Shown: positions 25,883-34,720 of the stretch, one piece after another
Layout: each line of letters opens with the position of its first letter
Numbering within the stretch: the first letter of the stretch is position 1
NCBI GenBank assembly: GCA_017541365.1
Contig: JAFXZF010000079.1
Span: 1-43,928 of the forward strand
DNA length: 43,928 nt
DNA from: Prevotella sp.
GTDB lineage: Bacteria; Bacteroidota; Bacteroidia; Bacteroidales; Bacteroidaceae
Reading direction: 5' to 3'
Notes under the pieces: generated by a model
Seen by the model: the letters and a program-made list of their open reading frames with translations, nothing else
Told to the model about the DNA's origin: nothing
The model's database searches: none
Translations under genes and position numbers: made by a program

Positions 25883-25908
25883 CAGAACTTTTAATATATT
25901 AATAATGT

Positions 25909-25929
25909 GGCACGACAAGGTGTCGTGCC
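25909..25929 (+). promoter_or_regulatory. hairpin in the pnp leader
   Basis: GGCACGACA (25909-25917) pairs perfectly with TGTCGTGCC (25921-25929) around an AGG loop. It lies after the predicted transcript start and 37 bases before the pnp ATG. It has no U-run, so it is not a typical terminator. It could be a target for autoregulation, as leader hairpins are for pnp in E. coli; that parallel is inference. Confidence 0.55.
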
Positions 25930-25966
25930 ATTTTGATGAACAGTTAAAACAATAAAGATTTTTTAA

Positions 25967-28225
25967 ATGAACGTAATCACAAAGACCGTTTCGCTGCCTG
26001 ATGGACGTACCATCACTATCGAAACAGGAAAGTTGGCTAAGCAGGCTGACGGCTCATGTACCCTGAAGATGGGTAACACCGTACTGCTCGCCACTGTATG
26101 TGCCGCTAAAGACGCAGTGCCTGGCACAGACTTCATGCCACTGCAAGTAGAGTATCGTGAGCAGTATGCTGCAGCAGGACGTTTTCCTGGTGGCTTCAAC
26201 AAGCGCGAGAGCAAGCCTAATGATGATGAGATTCTGACTTGCCGCCTCGTTGACCGTGCTCTGCGCCCACTCTTCCCAAGCGATTATCACGCAGAAGTAT
26301 TCGTAAACGTAATTCTTTTCAGCGCCGATGGTGTTGATCAGCCTGATGCCCTCGCTGGCTTCGCTGCTTCATGCGCCCTGGCATGTTCAGATATTCCTTT
26401 CGAGTGCCCTATCTCTGAGGTTCGCGTAGCTCGCATCAACGGCGAGTATGTTATCAACCCAACAAAGGCTCAGATGGCTGACGCCGATATGGACCTTATG
26501 GTAGGTGCTACGGCTGAGAACATCATGATGGTGGAAGGTGAGATGAAGGAAGTACAGGAAGTTGACCTCCTCAATGCCCTCAAGGCTGCTCACGAGGCTA
26601 TCAAGCCTATGTGTGCACTGCAGGATGAACTGATGAAGGAACTGGGCACCGACACCAAGCGCGAGTACTGCCACGAGGTGAACGACGATGACCTCAAGGA
26701 GCAGGTGCGCAAGGAGTGCTACGACAAGGCATACGAGGTGGTGAAGAAAGCTCTCGACAAGGACGGCAGAGCTGAGGCTTTCGAAGCTATCATCACTGAG
26801 TTCAAGGAGAAGTATGCAGAGGCTCACTCAGACCTCACCGAAGAGGAACTGGAAGAGAAGAATACTCTCGCTGACAAGTACTACCACGATGTAGAGCGCG
26901 ATGCCATGCGCCGTTGCATATTCGATGAGGGCATACGTCTCGATGGCAGAAAGACTACCGACATACGTCCAATATGGTGCGAGGTAAGCCCACTGCCACA
27001 GCCTCACGGATCATCAATCTTCACTCGTGGCGAGACACAGTCGCTCACTACAGTGACTCTGGGCACTAAGCTCGACGAGAAACTCGTTGACGACGTTCTC
27101 GACCGTTACTACCAGAAGTTCCTTCTGCACTATAACTTCCCTCCATTCTGTACTGGCGAGGCACGCCCACAGCGTAGCGTAGGCCGCCGTGAGATAGGTC
27201 ACGGCCACCTGGCATGGCGCGGACTGAAAGGTCAGATACCTGAGGACTTCCCTTACACCGTACGTGTAGTATCACAGATACTGGAGTCTAACGGCTCATC
27301 ATCTATGGCAACAGTTTGTGCTGGTACCCTCGCACTGATGGATGCTGGTGTTCCTATGAAGAAGCCTGTATCAGGTATCGCCATGGGACTCATCAAGAAC
27401 CCTGGAGAGGACAAGTATGCAGTGCTCTCAGACATTCTCGGCGATGAGGATCACTTGGGCGACATGGACTTCAAGACCACTGGTACGAAGGATGGTCTGA
27501 CTGCTACACAGATGGATATTAAGTGCGACGGTCTGTCATACGAGATACTTGAGAAGGCACTCATGCAGGCTAAGGCAGGCAGAGAGCACATACTCGGCTG
27601 CATCACCGACACCATCGCTGAGCCACGTGCTGACTTCAAGCCACAGGTACCACGCATCGAGCAGATAGAGATTCCTAAGGAGTTTATCGGTGCTGTCATC
27701 GGTCCTGGAGGTAAGATAATACAGCAGATGCAGGAAGACACTGGTGCTACCATCACCATCGATGAAGAGGATGGCGTAGGCAAGGTACAGGTGTCAGCAC
27801 CTGACAAGGCTTCCATTGATGCTGCCATCGCAAAGATCAAGGCTATCGTAGCAATACCTGAGATTGGCGAAGTCTATGAAGGTATCGTACGCTCAGTAAT
27901 GCCTTATGGTTGCTTCGTAGAGATTCTTCCTGGCAAGGATGGTCTGCTCCATATATCAGAGATAGACTGGAAGCGCCTCGAGACAGTGGAAGAGGCTGGC
28001 ATCAAGGAAGGCGACAAGATACAGGTAAAACTGGTGGACATAGACGACAAGACTGGCAAGTACAAACTCTCACACAAGGTGCTCATCGAGAAACCTGAGG
28101 GTTATGAGGAGCCACAGCGCGGTCGCCGTCCACGTCCTGAGCGCCGCCCTCGTCCTGAGCGCCGTCCACGTCGCTTCGGCAACGATGGCGAAAACGCTAA
28201 CGATAACGGTAACAATAACGAATAA
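25967..28225 (+). CDS. pnp: polyribonucleotide nucleotidyltransferase (PNPase)
   Basis: A 752-residue 3'-to-5' phosphorolytic exoribonuclease and RNA polymerase of the degradosome type. Two RNase PH-like domains are present: the first includes [22 protein letters not shown], the second [22 protein letters not shown] and the catalytic-Asp stretch [23 protein letters not shown] domain ([20 protein letters not shown]) and an S1 domain ([20 protein letters not shown]) follow. The tail is a basic [16 protein letters not shown] repeat and then an Asn-rich stretch encoded by a hexamer array. The leader holds a strong hairpin. The usual neighbour rpsO is not adjacent. Confidence 0.97.
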   Translation: MNVITKTVSLPDGRTITIETGKLAKQADGSCTLKMGNTVLLATVCAAKDAVPGTDFMPLQVEYREQYAAAGRFPGGFNKRESKPNDDEILTCRLVDRALRPLFPSDYHAEVFVNVILFSADGVDQPDALAGFAASCALACSDIPFECPISEVRVARINGEYVINPTKAQMADADMDLMVGATAENIMMVEGEMKEVQEVDLLNALKAAHEAIKPMCALQDELMKELGTDTKREYCHEVNDDDLKEQVRKECYDKAYEVVKKALDKDGRAEAFEAIITEFKEKYAEAHSDLTEEELEEKNTLADKYYHDVERDAMRRCIFDEGIRLDGRKTTDIRPIWCEVSPLPQPHGSSIFTRGETQSLTTVTLGTKLDEKLVDDVLDRYYQKFLLHYNFPPFCTGEARPQRSVGRREIGHGHLAWRGLKGQIPEDFPYTVRVVSQILESNGSSSMATVCAGTLALMDAGVPMKKPVSGIAMGLIKNPGEDKYAVLSDILGDEDHLGDMDFKTTGTKDGLTATQMDIKCDGLSYEILEKALMQAKAGREHILGCITDTIAEPRADFKPQVPRIEQIEIPKEFIGAVIGPGGKIIQQMQEDTGATITIDEEDGVGKVQVSAPDKASIDAAIAKIKAIVAIPEIGEVYEGIVRSVMPYGCFVEILPGKDGLLHISEIDWKRLETVEEAGIKEGDKIQVKLVDIDDKTGKYKLSHKVLIEKPEGYEEPQRGRRPRPERRPRPERRPRRFGNDGENANDNGNNNE
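28190..28219 (+). repeat. 6-bp repeat array (NNNAAC) at the 3' end of pnp
   Basis: GAAAAC, GCTAAC, GATAAC, GGTAAC, AATAAC, read in frame as [10 protein letters not shown], just before the TAA stop. Confidence 0.7.
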
Positions 28226-28237
28226 TCTATAACAACA

Positions 28238-28274
28238 CAAGCCCCTCACAGTCACACTGTGCAGGGGCTTGTTT
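28238..28274 (+). terminator. terminator-like hairpin between pnp and the pectate lyase gene
   Basis: CAAGCCCCT (28238-28246) pairs with AGGGGCTTG (28263-28271), and CACAG (28247-28251) with CTGTG (28257-28261), leaving a TCACA loop. Only TTTAC follows, so termination may be partial. The stem ends 15 bases before the next ATG, leaving no room for a separate downstream promoter. Confidence 0.7.
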
Positions 28275-28286
28275 ACTAAAAAAAAT

Positions 28287-29825
28287 ATGAAGAAGCTCAT
28301 TTTTACTTTTTCCTTCTTACTTCTCACTTTCTGTGCTTCAGCACAGAGCCCCGCCTTCCCTGGCGCAGAGGGGTTCGCACGTTATACCACATCTGGCGGT
28401 CGTGGCGGCAAGGTGCTGCATGTCACCAGCCTCGCTGATGACGGTAGTGAGGGCACATTCCGCTGGGCGTGCAAGGAGAAAGGACCACGCACCATCGTCT
28501 TCGATGTGGATGGCACCATATTTCTCACCAGCGAACTGAAATTGAAGAACGGCGACGTGTCCATCCTCGGACAGACGGCACCTGGCGATGGAGTGTGCAT
28601 AGCCGACTACCCCTTTGTCATATCTTCCAACAACGTCATCATACGTTTCATGCGCTTCCGCCTGGGCAACCGACAGATAGCCCACCACGAAGGCGACGGA
28701 CTGGGTGGTATGGACAACGAGAACGTCATAGTAGATCACTGCTCCGTAAGCTGGAGTGTTGACGAGTGTCTCTCAGTGTATGGCACAAAGAACCTCTCCG
28801 TGCAGTGGAACATTGTGGACCAGAGCATGGTAAACAGCGGCCACGCCAAAGGCGCCCACGGATATGGCGGCAACTGGGGTGGTGCAGGAGCATCATACCA
28901 CCACAACCTCCTGGCTCACCACACCTCACGCTGTCCACGACTGGGTCCACGTTACACCACGCAACTCGATGAACGTGTGGACCTTCGCAACAACGTGATG
29001 TACAACTGGGGCGGCAATGGCTGCTACGGCGGCGAGGCACAGAAGGTGAATATCGTCAACAACTACTACAAACCTGGTCCTGGCACCATGACGAGAAGCA
29101 AACTGGTGCAGATGCGCATAGCGTCAGTGGGCATACGCACAAGTGAATATACCCACCATGGCACGGCAGAACCAAACAAATGGGATGCTACATGGCACGT
29201 ATGGGGAAAGTTTTATGTCAATGGCAACGTAAACTCCCTGCACCCACAGGTGACAGCTGACAATGCGAAGTGGGGACTGCTCAACCAGACTAACATGCAG
29301 AGCGTGGATGGCACCTACACACAGAAGACTAAAGACACCATTATAATAAAGGAACCGATACCTTACGGCAACATACACACGCAGAAAGCTGAGGATGCCT
29401 ACGATAAGGTGCTTGCCTATGCTGGTGCATCGCTGCATCGTGACAGCCACGACCAGCAGATAGCGAAGGATGTGGCGACAGGCACTGCAGCATGTGGCAA
29501 GACCATAGGTAAAAAGAAGTATTCTGAGACCATCACAGGATGGATAGACTCGCAGGAAGAAGCTGGAGGATGGCCCGAACTGGCAAAGGGCACTCCCCTA
29601 CCCGACTCTGACGGCGACGGTATGCCTGACGAATGGGAGACCCGTCACGGCCTCAACCCCAACGATGCTACAGATGGCAACAGCTACTCCCTCGACTCAA
29701 AGAAATACTATACCAATGCAGAGGTATATTTCAACTCCCTCGTAGAACCAATCATCAAGGCACAGAACGCAGACTGTGACAAGAAGGTAGCAGGCTACTT
29801 TGAGGAATACTACCCTACTTTGTAG
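28287..29825 (+). CDS. secreted pectate lyase-like polysaccharide lyase (PL1 type)
   Basis: A 512-residue protein with a signal peptide ending CASA before QSPAFPGAEGFARYTTSGGR. The body is a right-handed beta-helix of the pectate lyase superfamily: VLHVTSLADDGSEGTFRWA, DGVCIADYPFVISSNNVIIR, MRFRLGNRQIAHHEGDGLG, then ENVIVDHCSVSWSVDECLSV and NNVMYNWGGNGCYGG. Such enzymes cleave polygalacturonate by beta-elimination. Near the C-terminus DSDGDGMPDEWETRHGLNP is a calcium-binding thrombospondin type 3-like repeat. ATG 28287 is used because the upstream in-frame ATG at 28269 lies in the hairpin. Substrate is inferred from fold only. There is no neighbouring SusC/SusD pair, so it is not in a classical polysaccharide utilisation locus here. 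Confidence 0.9.
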   Translation: MKKLIFTFSFLLLTFCASAQSPAFPGAEGFARYTTSGGRGGKVLHVTSLADDGSEGTFRWACKEKGPRTIVFDVDGTIFLTSELKLKNGDVSILGQTAPGDGVCIADYPFVISSNNVIIRFMRFRLGNRQIAHHEGDGLGGMDNENVIVDHCSVSWSVDECLSVYGTKNLSVQWNIVDQSMVNSGHAKGAHGYGGNWGGAGASYHHNLLAHHTSRCPRLGPRYTTQLDERVDLRNNVMYNWGGNGCYGGEAQKVNIVNNYYKPGPGTMTRSKLVQMRIASVGIRTSEYTHHGTAEPNKWDATWHVWGKFYVNGNVNSLHPQVTADNAKWGLLNQTNMQSVDGTYTQKTKDTIIIKEPIPYGNIHTQKAEDAYDKVLAYAGASLHRDSHDQQIAKDVATGTAACGKTIGKKKYSETITGWIDSQEEAGGWPELAKGTPLPDSDGDGMPDEWETRHGLNPNDATDGNSYSLDSKKYYTNAEVYFNSLVEPIIKAQNADCDKKVAGYFEEYYPTL

Positions 29826-29933
29826 AAGGTTCAAAAAGTTCAAACGCTCGCTGGTGCGAGCTGGTTCAAGACGCTTCGCTAGTTCAAGAAGAGTTTAAGG
29901 ACACAGAAGTTAAAAAAACTTAACGCAAAGAGA

Positions 29934-29961
29934 ACTTTCAACCTTCAACTTTCAACTTTCA
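29934..29961. repeat. 7-bp repeat array (TTTCAAC family) upstream of rimP
   Basis: ACTTTCA, ACCTTCA, ACTTTCA, ACTTTCA. This is the same family and same placement relative to the promoter as before pnp. Confidence 0.85.
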
Positions 29962-29980
29962 ACTTTTCTTCGTACCTTTG
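29950..29980 (+). promoter_or_regulatory. rimP-nusA-infB promoter using repeat-borne -33 sequence
   Basis: TACCTTTG at 29973-29980 is the -7 box, and TTTC at 29950-29953 from the heptamer array is exactly 19 nt upstream. The predicted start is near 29987, just ahead of a long hairpin. Confidence 0.65.
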
Positions 29981-29995
29981 CAACGCAATTCAGGG

Positions 29996-30033
29996 GAATG
30001 GGAAGCTCAACAGAGCTTCTCATTCTTTCTTTT
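29996..30033 (+). terminator. attenuator-like hairpin in the rimP-nusA-infB leader
   Basis: GAATGGGAAGCTC (29996-30008) pairs with GAGCTTCTCATTC (30013-30025) over 13 positions, twelve Watson-Crick and one G-U, around an AACA loop. TTTCTTTT follows. It begins about ten bases after the predicted transcript start and about 100 bases before rimP. In form it is an intrinsic terminator in a leader. Confidence 0.65.
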
Positions 30034-30042
30034 GATAGAAAG

Positions 30043-30114
30043 GACTATAGTTACTATAGTCACTATAGGTACTATAGGTACTATAGCTACTATAGCTACT
30101 ATCGCGACTATAAA
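30043..30114. repeat. 9-bp CTATAG-core array in the rimP leader (eight units)
   Basis: GACTATAGT, TACTATAGT, CACTATAGG, TACTATAGG, TACTATAGC, TACTATAGC, TACTATCGC, GACTATAAA. This is the longest array of the family in the window. An A-rich stretch and the rimP ATG (30133) follow. Confidence 0.92.
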
Positions 30115-30132
30115 AAAAAAGAAAAAAAAGTA

Positions 30133-30600
30133 ATGATTGACAAAAACAAAGTAAGAGAGATTGTAGAAGAGTGGTTAGAGGGAAAGGAATATTTCCTTGT
30201 TGATGTTGAGGTAACCCCAGACGACCGCATCGTAGTTGAGATAGACCACCACGACGGTGTGTGGATAGAAGACTGCGTAGCACTGAGCCGCTATATAGAA
30301 GAACACCTCAACCGCGATGAGGAAGACTACGAACTTGAGGTAGGCAGTGCCGGTCTCGGACAACCTTTCAAGGTCACTCAGCAATATATAAATTGTATCG
30401 ACAAGACCGTGGAGGTACTTGATGCTGACGGCATGAAGTATAAAGGCACACTGCTGCGTGTAGAGGAACCACAGTTTACCATACTCACCCAAGAGAAGCA
30501 GAAGCAGGAAGGCAAGAAGCGTCCTGTACTCGCCAGCGTAGAGCGCACCTTCTCCATGGACGAGGTCAAATACTGCAAATATATCATAGACTTCAAATAA
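30133..30600 (+). CDS. rimP: ribosome maturation factor RimP
   Basis: A 155-residue protein needed for 30S subunit maturation. The N-terminal domain carries LVDVEVTPDDRIVVEID and WIEDCVALSRYIEEHL, then YELEVGSAGLGQPFKV, the RimP signature (usually VSSPGLxRPL). The C-terminal SH3-like domain is short. The start is ATG 30133; the extended open frame upstream is repeat sequence. It heads the classical rimP-nusA-infB cluster. Confidence 0.92.
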   Translation: MIDKNKVREIVEEWLEGKEYFLVDVEVTPDDRIVVEIDHHDGVWIEDCVALSRYIEEHLNRDEEDYELEVGSAGLGQPFKVTQQYINCIDKTVEVLDADGMKYKGTLLRVEEPQFTILTQEKQKQEGKKRPVLASVERTFSMDEVKYCKYIIDFK

Positions 30601-30651
30601 GGAACTACTCAAACAGTTGATTATAAACTAAAAATAAAAATAAAAACAACA

Positions 30652-31917
30652 ATGGCAAAAAAGATTACAGAACTTCAACCAAGCATGATCGACACGTTCC
30701 GTGAGTTTAAGGAAACCAAGAACATCGATCGCACCACACTCGTAAGCGTACTCGAAGAGAGTTTCCGCAACGTCATCGCAAAGATCTTTGGCAGTGATGC
30801 CAATTTCGACGTCATCGTCAACCCCGACAAGGGCGACTTCGAGATATACCGCAACCGCGTCGTAGTACCCGATGGCGAGGTTAGCGATGAGAACAAAGAA
30901 ATATCACTCACCGATGCACAGCAGATACAAGACGACTACGAGGTTGGCGAGGACGTATCAGAGCGCGTTGACTTCACCAAGTTCGGTCGCCGTGCTATCC
31001 TCAACCTTCGCCAGACTCTTGCCTCAAAGATTCTGGAACTGGAGCATGACACCTTATATAATAAGTATAAGGACCGCGTAGGTGAGATTGTTACCGGTGA
31101 GGTATATCAGATATGGAAGCGTGAGGTACTCGTCATTGACGATGAGGGCAACGAGCTGCTCCTCCCCAAGGCAGGACAGATACCTAATGACGTATATCGC
31201 AAGAATGAGAGCATCAAGGCTATCGTAGATCGTGTCACCAACGAAAACAACAATCCAAAGATTATCCTCTCGCGTAGCTCCAACCTCTTCCTGCAGCGTC
31301 TGCTCGAGGCTGAGGTGCCTGAGATAGCCGAGGGACTGGTAGCAGTACGCAAGATAGCACGCATACCAGGCGAGCGTGCCAAGATTGCTGTCGAAAGCTT
31401 CGACGACCGCATCGACCCAGTAGGAGCATGCGTAGGCGTAAAGGGTAGCCGCGTTCACGGCATAGTACGTGAGCTCTGCAACGAAAACCTCGACGTCATC
31501 AACTACACCGAGAATATCAAACTCTTCATACAGCGTGCTCTCGCACCAGCACAGATCAACTCTATCGTGCTCAACGAAGAGGAGCGTAAGGCTGAGGTAT
31601 ATCTGCGTCCAGAAGAGGTGTCACTCGCCATCGGTCGCAGCGGACAGAATATCAAACTCGCTTCTATGCTTACCGAATATACCATTGACGTATTCCGCGA
31701 GCTCGACAACCAGGGAGAAGAGGAGGAAGATATCTACCTCGACGAGTTCAATGACGAGATCGATCAGTGGGTTATCGACGCCATCAAGGGCATCGGACTC
31801 GACACTGCAAAGCAGGTACTCAATGCTCCTCGTGAGATGCTCATCACCAAGGCAGACCTCGAAGAAGAGACCGTTGACCAGCTCCTCAGCGTACTGAAAG
31901 CAGAGTTTGAGAAATAA
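30652..31917 (+). CDS. nusA: transcription elongation/termination factor NusA
   Basis: A 421-residue NusA: an N-terminal RNA polymerase-binding domain (MIDTFREFKETKNIDRTTLV, then ALEESF-type VLEESFRNVIAKIFG), an S1 domain (VGEIVTGEVYQIWKREVLVID) and two KH domains (RIPGERAKIAVESFDDRIDPVGACVG, and VSLAIGRSGQNIKLASMLT). A short C-terminal helical stretch ends in EFEK; the acidic repeats of E. coli NusA are absent, as is usual outside proteobacteria. NusA controls pausing and termination and, in E. coli, feeds back on its own operon. Confidence 0.96.
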   Translation: MAKKITELQPSMIDTFREFKETKNIDRTTLVSVLEESFRNVIAKIFGSDANFDVIVNPDKGDFEIYRNRVVVPDGEVSDENKEISLTDAQQIQDDYEVGEDVSERVDFTKFGRRAILNLRQTLASKILELEHDTLYNKYKDRVGEIVTGEVYQIWKREVLVIDDEGNELLLPKAGQIPNDVYRKNESIKAIVDRVTNENNNPKIILSRSSNLFLQRLLEAEVPEIAEGLVAVRKIARIPGERAKIAVESFDDRIDPVGACVGVKGSRVHGIVRELCNENLDVINYTENIKLFIQRALAPAQINSIVLNEEERKAEVYLRPEEVSLAIGRSGQNIKLASMLTEYTIDVFRELDNQGEEEEDIYLDEFNDEIDQWVIDAIKGIGLDTAKQVLNAPREMLITKADLEEETVDQLLSVLKAEFEK

Positions 31918-31930
31918 GCAGATTTTATAA

Positions 31931-31957
31931 ATACTATAGGCACTATAGGAACTATAG
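31931..31957. repeat. 9-bp CTATAG-core array between nusA and infB
   Basis: ATACTATAG, GCACTATAG, GAACTATAG, followed by a run of A and the infB ATG at 31976. Confidence 0.88.
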
Positions 31958-31975
31958 GAAAAAAAAAAGCAATCA

Positions 31976-34711
31976 ATGAGTATAAGACTAAATAAAGCAA
32001 TCAGCGAACTGAATATCGGCCTGCAGACTGCGGTTGATTTCCTTGCTAAGAAGGCGGAGCTGGGGGAAGTGAAGAACGACCTCAACTTCAAACTCAATGA
32101 CGCTCAGTATGATGCCCTCGTGGTAGCATTCAAAGGCGACAAGGAAGTACGTGCGCAGGCTGAGAAGATATTCCAGAAGAAGGAGAAGCCGGCAAAGAAA
32201 GAAAGACCCGTCAGTCCTGCCGAACCAGAAAAGGCACAGACCGCCGGTGATGCTCTTCTCAATCGCAAGACAGAAGTAAAGCCACTCGGCAAGATAGACC
32301 TCGATGGAGGCAAGAAGGCTGAGAAGGTTCAGGAAAAAAATCAGAGTACTCAGAGTATTCCGAATACTCCGAATTCTCAGAATACTCCGACTATTCTGAA
32401 TAACCAGAACCAGCAGCCAAGCACTCCTGAGACTCCAGAAAAGGAAGAATCTCCTGAGAAGAAAGAGCCTGAGATATTCACTCTCAAGAGCGACCGCCAG
32501 CAGGTGGCTGCACCTACCGTACTCGGTACCGTGGATCTCTCTGCTATCAACCAGAGCACTCGTCCTAAGAAGAAGTCAAAGGAGGAGAAGCGTAAGGAAC
32601 GCGAGGAGAAGAGCGCCGAGCGCAAGAAGCGCAACCGCATAGGCAAGGAACGCGTTGACGTCAATGATACAGCCAACCACCAGCAGGGTGGCAAGAACGG
32701 CAAAAACGCACGCACCACTGCAGGCAAGCCAGGACAGCAGCCTCAGCAACAGGCTTCTGGCAAGAAGAAAAACAAGAAGAAAGGCAATCAGCCACAGGAA
32801 GTCAGCGAAGAGGATGTAGCACGTCAGGTAAAAGAGACGCTCGCACGCCTTACCAGCAAGACATCACAAAACAAGAAAGGTGCCAAGTACCGTAAGGAGA
32901 AGCGCGACGCCGCTGCACAACAGCGTGAGGAAGACATGCTGATGGGCGAAATGGAGAGCAAGACACTGAAGCTTACCGAGTTCGTTACCGTAAGCGAGCT
33001 TGCCAACATGATGGACGTCCCTGTAACAAAACTCATCGGCACACTCATGTCTGTCGGCATCATGGTAAGTATCAACCAGCGTCTCGATGCTGAGACCATC
33101 AACCTCGTGGCTGACGAGTTTGGATATACCACAGAGTATGTCTCTGCCGAAGTACAGGAGGCTATACAGGAGGTAGAGGACGATGAGAACGACCTCATCT
33201 CACGTGCCCCTATCGTCACTGTCATGGGTCACGTAGATCATGGTAAGACATCACTCCTCGACTACGTACGCAATACCAACGTCATAGCAGGCGAGGCAGG
33301 TGGCATCACGCAGCACATCGGTGCCTACAACGTGAGCCTTGCAGACGGCAGACGCATCACCTTCCTCGATACCCCAGGTCACGAGGCGTTCACCGCCATG
33401 CGTGCCCGTGGTACTCAGGTGACAGATATTGCCATCATCATCATCGCTGCCGACGACTCTATCATGCCTACCACCAAGGAGGCGATAGCTCACGCACAGG
33501 CTGCCAACGTACCTATGGTATTTGCCATCAACAAGATTGATAAGCCAGGAGCCAATCCTGATAAGATACGCCAGGACCTCGCCTCTATGAATCTCCTCGT
33601 GGAAGAATGGGGCGGTAAGTACCAGTGTCAGGAGATTAGCGCCAAGAAGGGTACCGGTGTAGAGGAACTCATGGAGAAGGTACTTCTTGAAGCCGAGATG
33701 CTCGACCTTAAGGCCAACCCTAACCGCAATGCCACAGGCTCCGTCATCGAGTCATCACTCGACAAGGGACGTGGCTTCATTTCTACCGTACTCGTATCAA
33801 ATGGTACGCTGAAAGTCGGCGACATTGTGATAGCAGGTACCGCATGGGGACGCGTTAAGGCTATGTTCAACGAACGCAACCAGAACGTAGAGCAGGCACG
33901 TCCAGCCGAACCCGTTATTATACTCGGTCTCAACGGTGCGCCACAGGCAGGCGACTCCTTCCATATCATGGAGACAGAGCAGGAAGCCAAGACCATCGCC
34001 AACAAGCGTATGCAGCTACAGCGCGAACAGAGTCTGCGTGCTACCAAGACACTGTCTCTCGAGGAGATAGCACACCGTGTAGCACTCGGCGAGTTCCATG
34101 AACTCAACCTCGTTGTCAAGGCCGATACACAGGGTTCTGTAGAAGCCCTCTCCGACTCTTTCATCAAGATGTCAACAGAGAAGGTACAGGTCAACGTCAT
34201 CCTCAAGGGTGTCGGACAGATTTCCGAAAACGATGTCACCCTCGCCTCTACCGCCGAGAACGGTATGATAGTAGGTTTCCAGGTACGTCCTTCCGTCGCT
34301 GCCAAGAAGCTTGCTGAGCAAGAGGGTGTGGAGATCAACACCTACTCCGTCATCTACGATGCCATGGACGACATCAAGGCTGCCATGGAGGGTATGCTCG
34401 ACAAGATCAAGAAGGAGGTTGCCACAGGTCAGGTGGAGGTCAAGGAAGTATTCAAGATCTCCAAGGTGGGTACCGTGGCAGGTGCTATGGTCACCGATGG
34501 CAAAGTACATGCCAAGGACAAGGCACGCCTTATCCGCGACGGCATAGTGATATTCACCGGCGAGATCAACGCACTGAAGCGTTACAAGGACGACGTGAAG
34601 GAAGTTGCCACAGGCTTCGAGTGTGGTATCTCCCTCGTCAACTTCAACGATATCCAAACAGGTGATATCATCGAGACATTCACAGAGATAGAAGTAGAAC
34701 AGAAACTGTAG
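31976..34711 (+). CDS. infB: translation initiation factor IF-2
   Basis: A 911-residue translational GTPase that brings initiator tRNA to the 30S subunit. The N-terminal IF2N motif ([22 protein letters not shown]) is followed by a long charged, repeat-rich linker, a second IF2N-like segment, and the G domain: G1 [15 protein letters not shown]3 DTPGHEAF, G4 NKIDKPG, G5 SAKKGTG. Domains II to IV follow to a normal C-terminus ([21 protein letters not shown]). In the linker at about residues 122-145 a Pro/Asn/Thr/Ser run is encoded by a 9-bp tandem repeat. It is the third gene of the rimP operon. Confidence 0.97.
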   Translation: MSIRLNKAISELNIGLQTAVDFLAKKAELGEVKNDLNFKLNDAQYDALVVAFKGDKEVRAQAEKIFQKKEKPAKKERPVSPAEPEKAQTAGDALLNRKTEVKPLGKIDLDGGKKAEKVQEKNQSTQSIPNTPNSQNTPTILNNQNQQPSTPETPEKEESPEKKEPEIFTLKSDRQQVAAPTVLGTVDLSAINQSTRPKKKSKEEKRKEREEKSAERKKRNRIGKERVDVNDTANHQQGGKNGKNARTTAGKPGQQPQQQASGKKKNKKKGNQPQEVSEEDVARQVKETLARLTSKTSQNKKGAKYRKEKRDAAAQQREEDMLMGEMESKTLKLTEFVTVSELANMMDVPVTKLIGTLMSVGIMVSINQRLDAETINLVADEFGYTTEYVSAEVQEAIQEVEDDENDLISRAPIVTVMGHVDHGKTSLLDYVRNTNVIAGEAGGITQHIGAYNVSLADGRRITFLDTPGHEAFTAMRARGTQVTDIAIIIIAADDSIMPTTKEAIAHAQAANVPMVFAINKIDKPGANPDKIRQDLASMNLLVEEWGGKYQCQEISAKKGTGVEELMEKVLLEAEMLDLKANPNRNATGSVIESSLDKGRGFISTVLVSNGTLKVGDIVIAGTAWGRVKAMFNERNQNVEQARPAEPVIILGLNGAPQAGDSFHIMETEQEAKTIANKRMQLQREQSLRATKTLSLEEIAHRVALGEFHELNLVVKADTQGSVEALSDSFIKMSTEKVQVNVILKGVGQISENDVTLASTAENGMIVGFQVRPSVAAKKLAEQEGVEINTYSVIYDAMDDIKAAMEGMLDKIKKEVATGQVEVKEVFKISKVGTVAGAMVTDGKVHAKDKARLIRDGIVIFTGEINALKRYKDDVKEVATGFECGISLVNFNDIQTGDIIETFTEIEVEQKL
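32339..32410 (+). repeat. 9-bp repeat (ACTCNGAAT type) in frame in infB
   Basis: AATCAGAGT, ACTCAGAGT, ATTCCGAAT, ACTCCGAAT, TCTCAGAAT, ACTCCGACT, ATTCTGAAT, AACCAGAAC. Eight units keep the reading frame and encode the [13 protein letters not shown] part of the IF-2 linker. The core differs from the CTATAG family. Confidence 0.75.
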
Positions 34712-34720
34712 TTTAAAGTT

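Larger units (their letters stand above)
29826..30132. other. intergenic region and leader before rimP
   Basis: After the lyase stop it contains several GTTCAA-type direct repeats, a 6-bp hairpin GCTCGC/GCGAGC near 29850-29865, an AGTT/AACT pair, a heptamer array, the rimP promoter, an attenuator-like hairpin and a CTATAG array. The frame from 29998 that reads through into rimP is an open-frame accident of the repeat. Confidence 0.7.

Noticed and set aside
28287..29825. A polysaccharide utilisation locus around the pectate lyase
   Set aside because: No SusC/SusD pair, hybrid two-component system or other glycan enzymes lie beside it; the flanks are pnp and rimP.
30043..30114. CTATAG arrays as a CRISPR or iteron set
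   Set aside because: The period is 9 bp with 3-bp variable spacers, far too short for CRISPR. The arrays are scattered singly between unrelated genes with no cas or rep gene nearby.
29998..30132. A 45-residue N-terminal extension of RimP rich in Tyr and Ser
   Set aside because: It is only the CTATAG array read in frame. It starts inside the leader hairpin, and RimP homology begins at ATG 30133.
33628..34341. A 237-residue minus-strand open frame opposite infB
   Set aside because: Ser/Thr/Arg-rich shadow of the infB G-domain region; infB is complete on the other strand.
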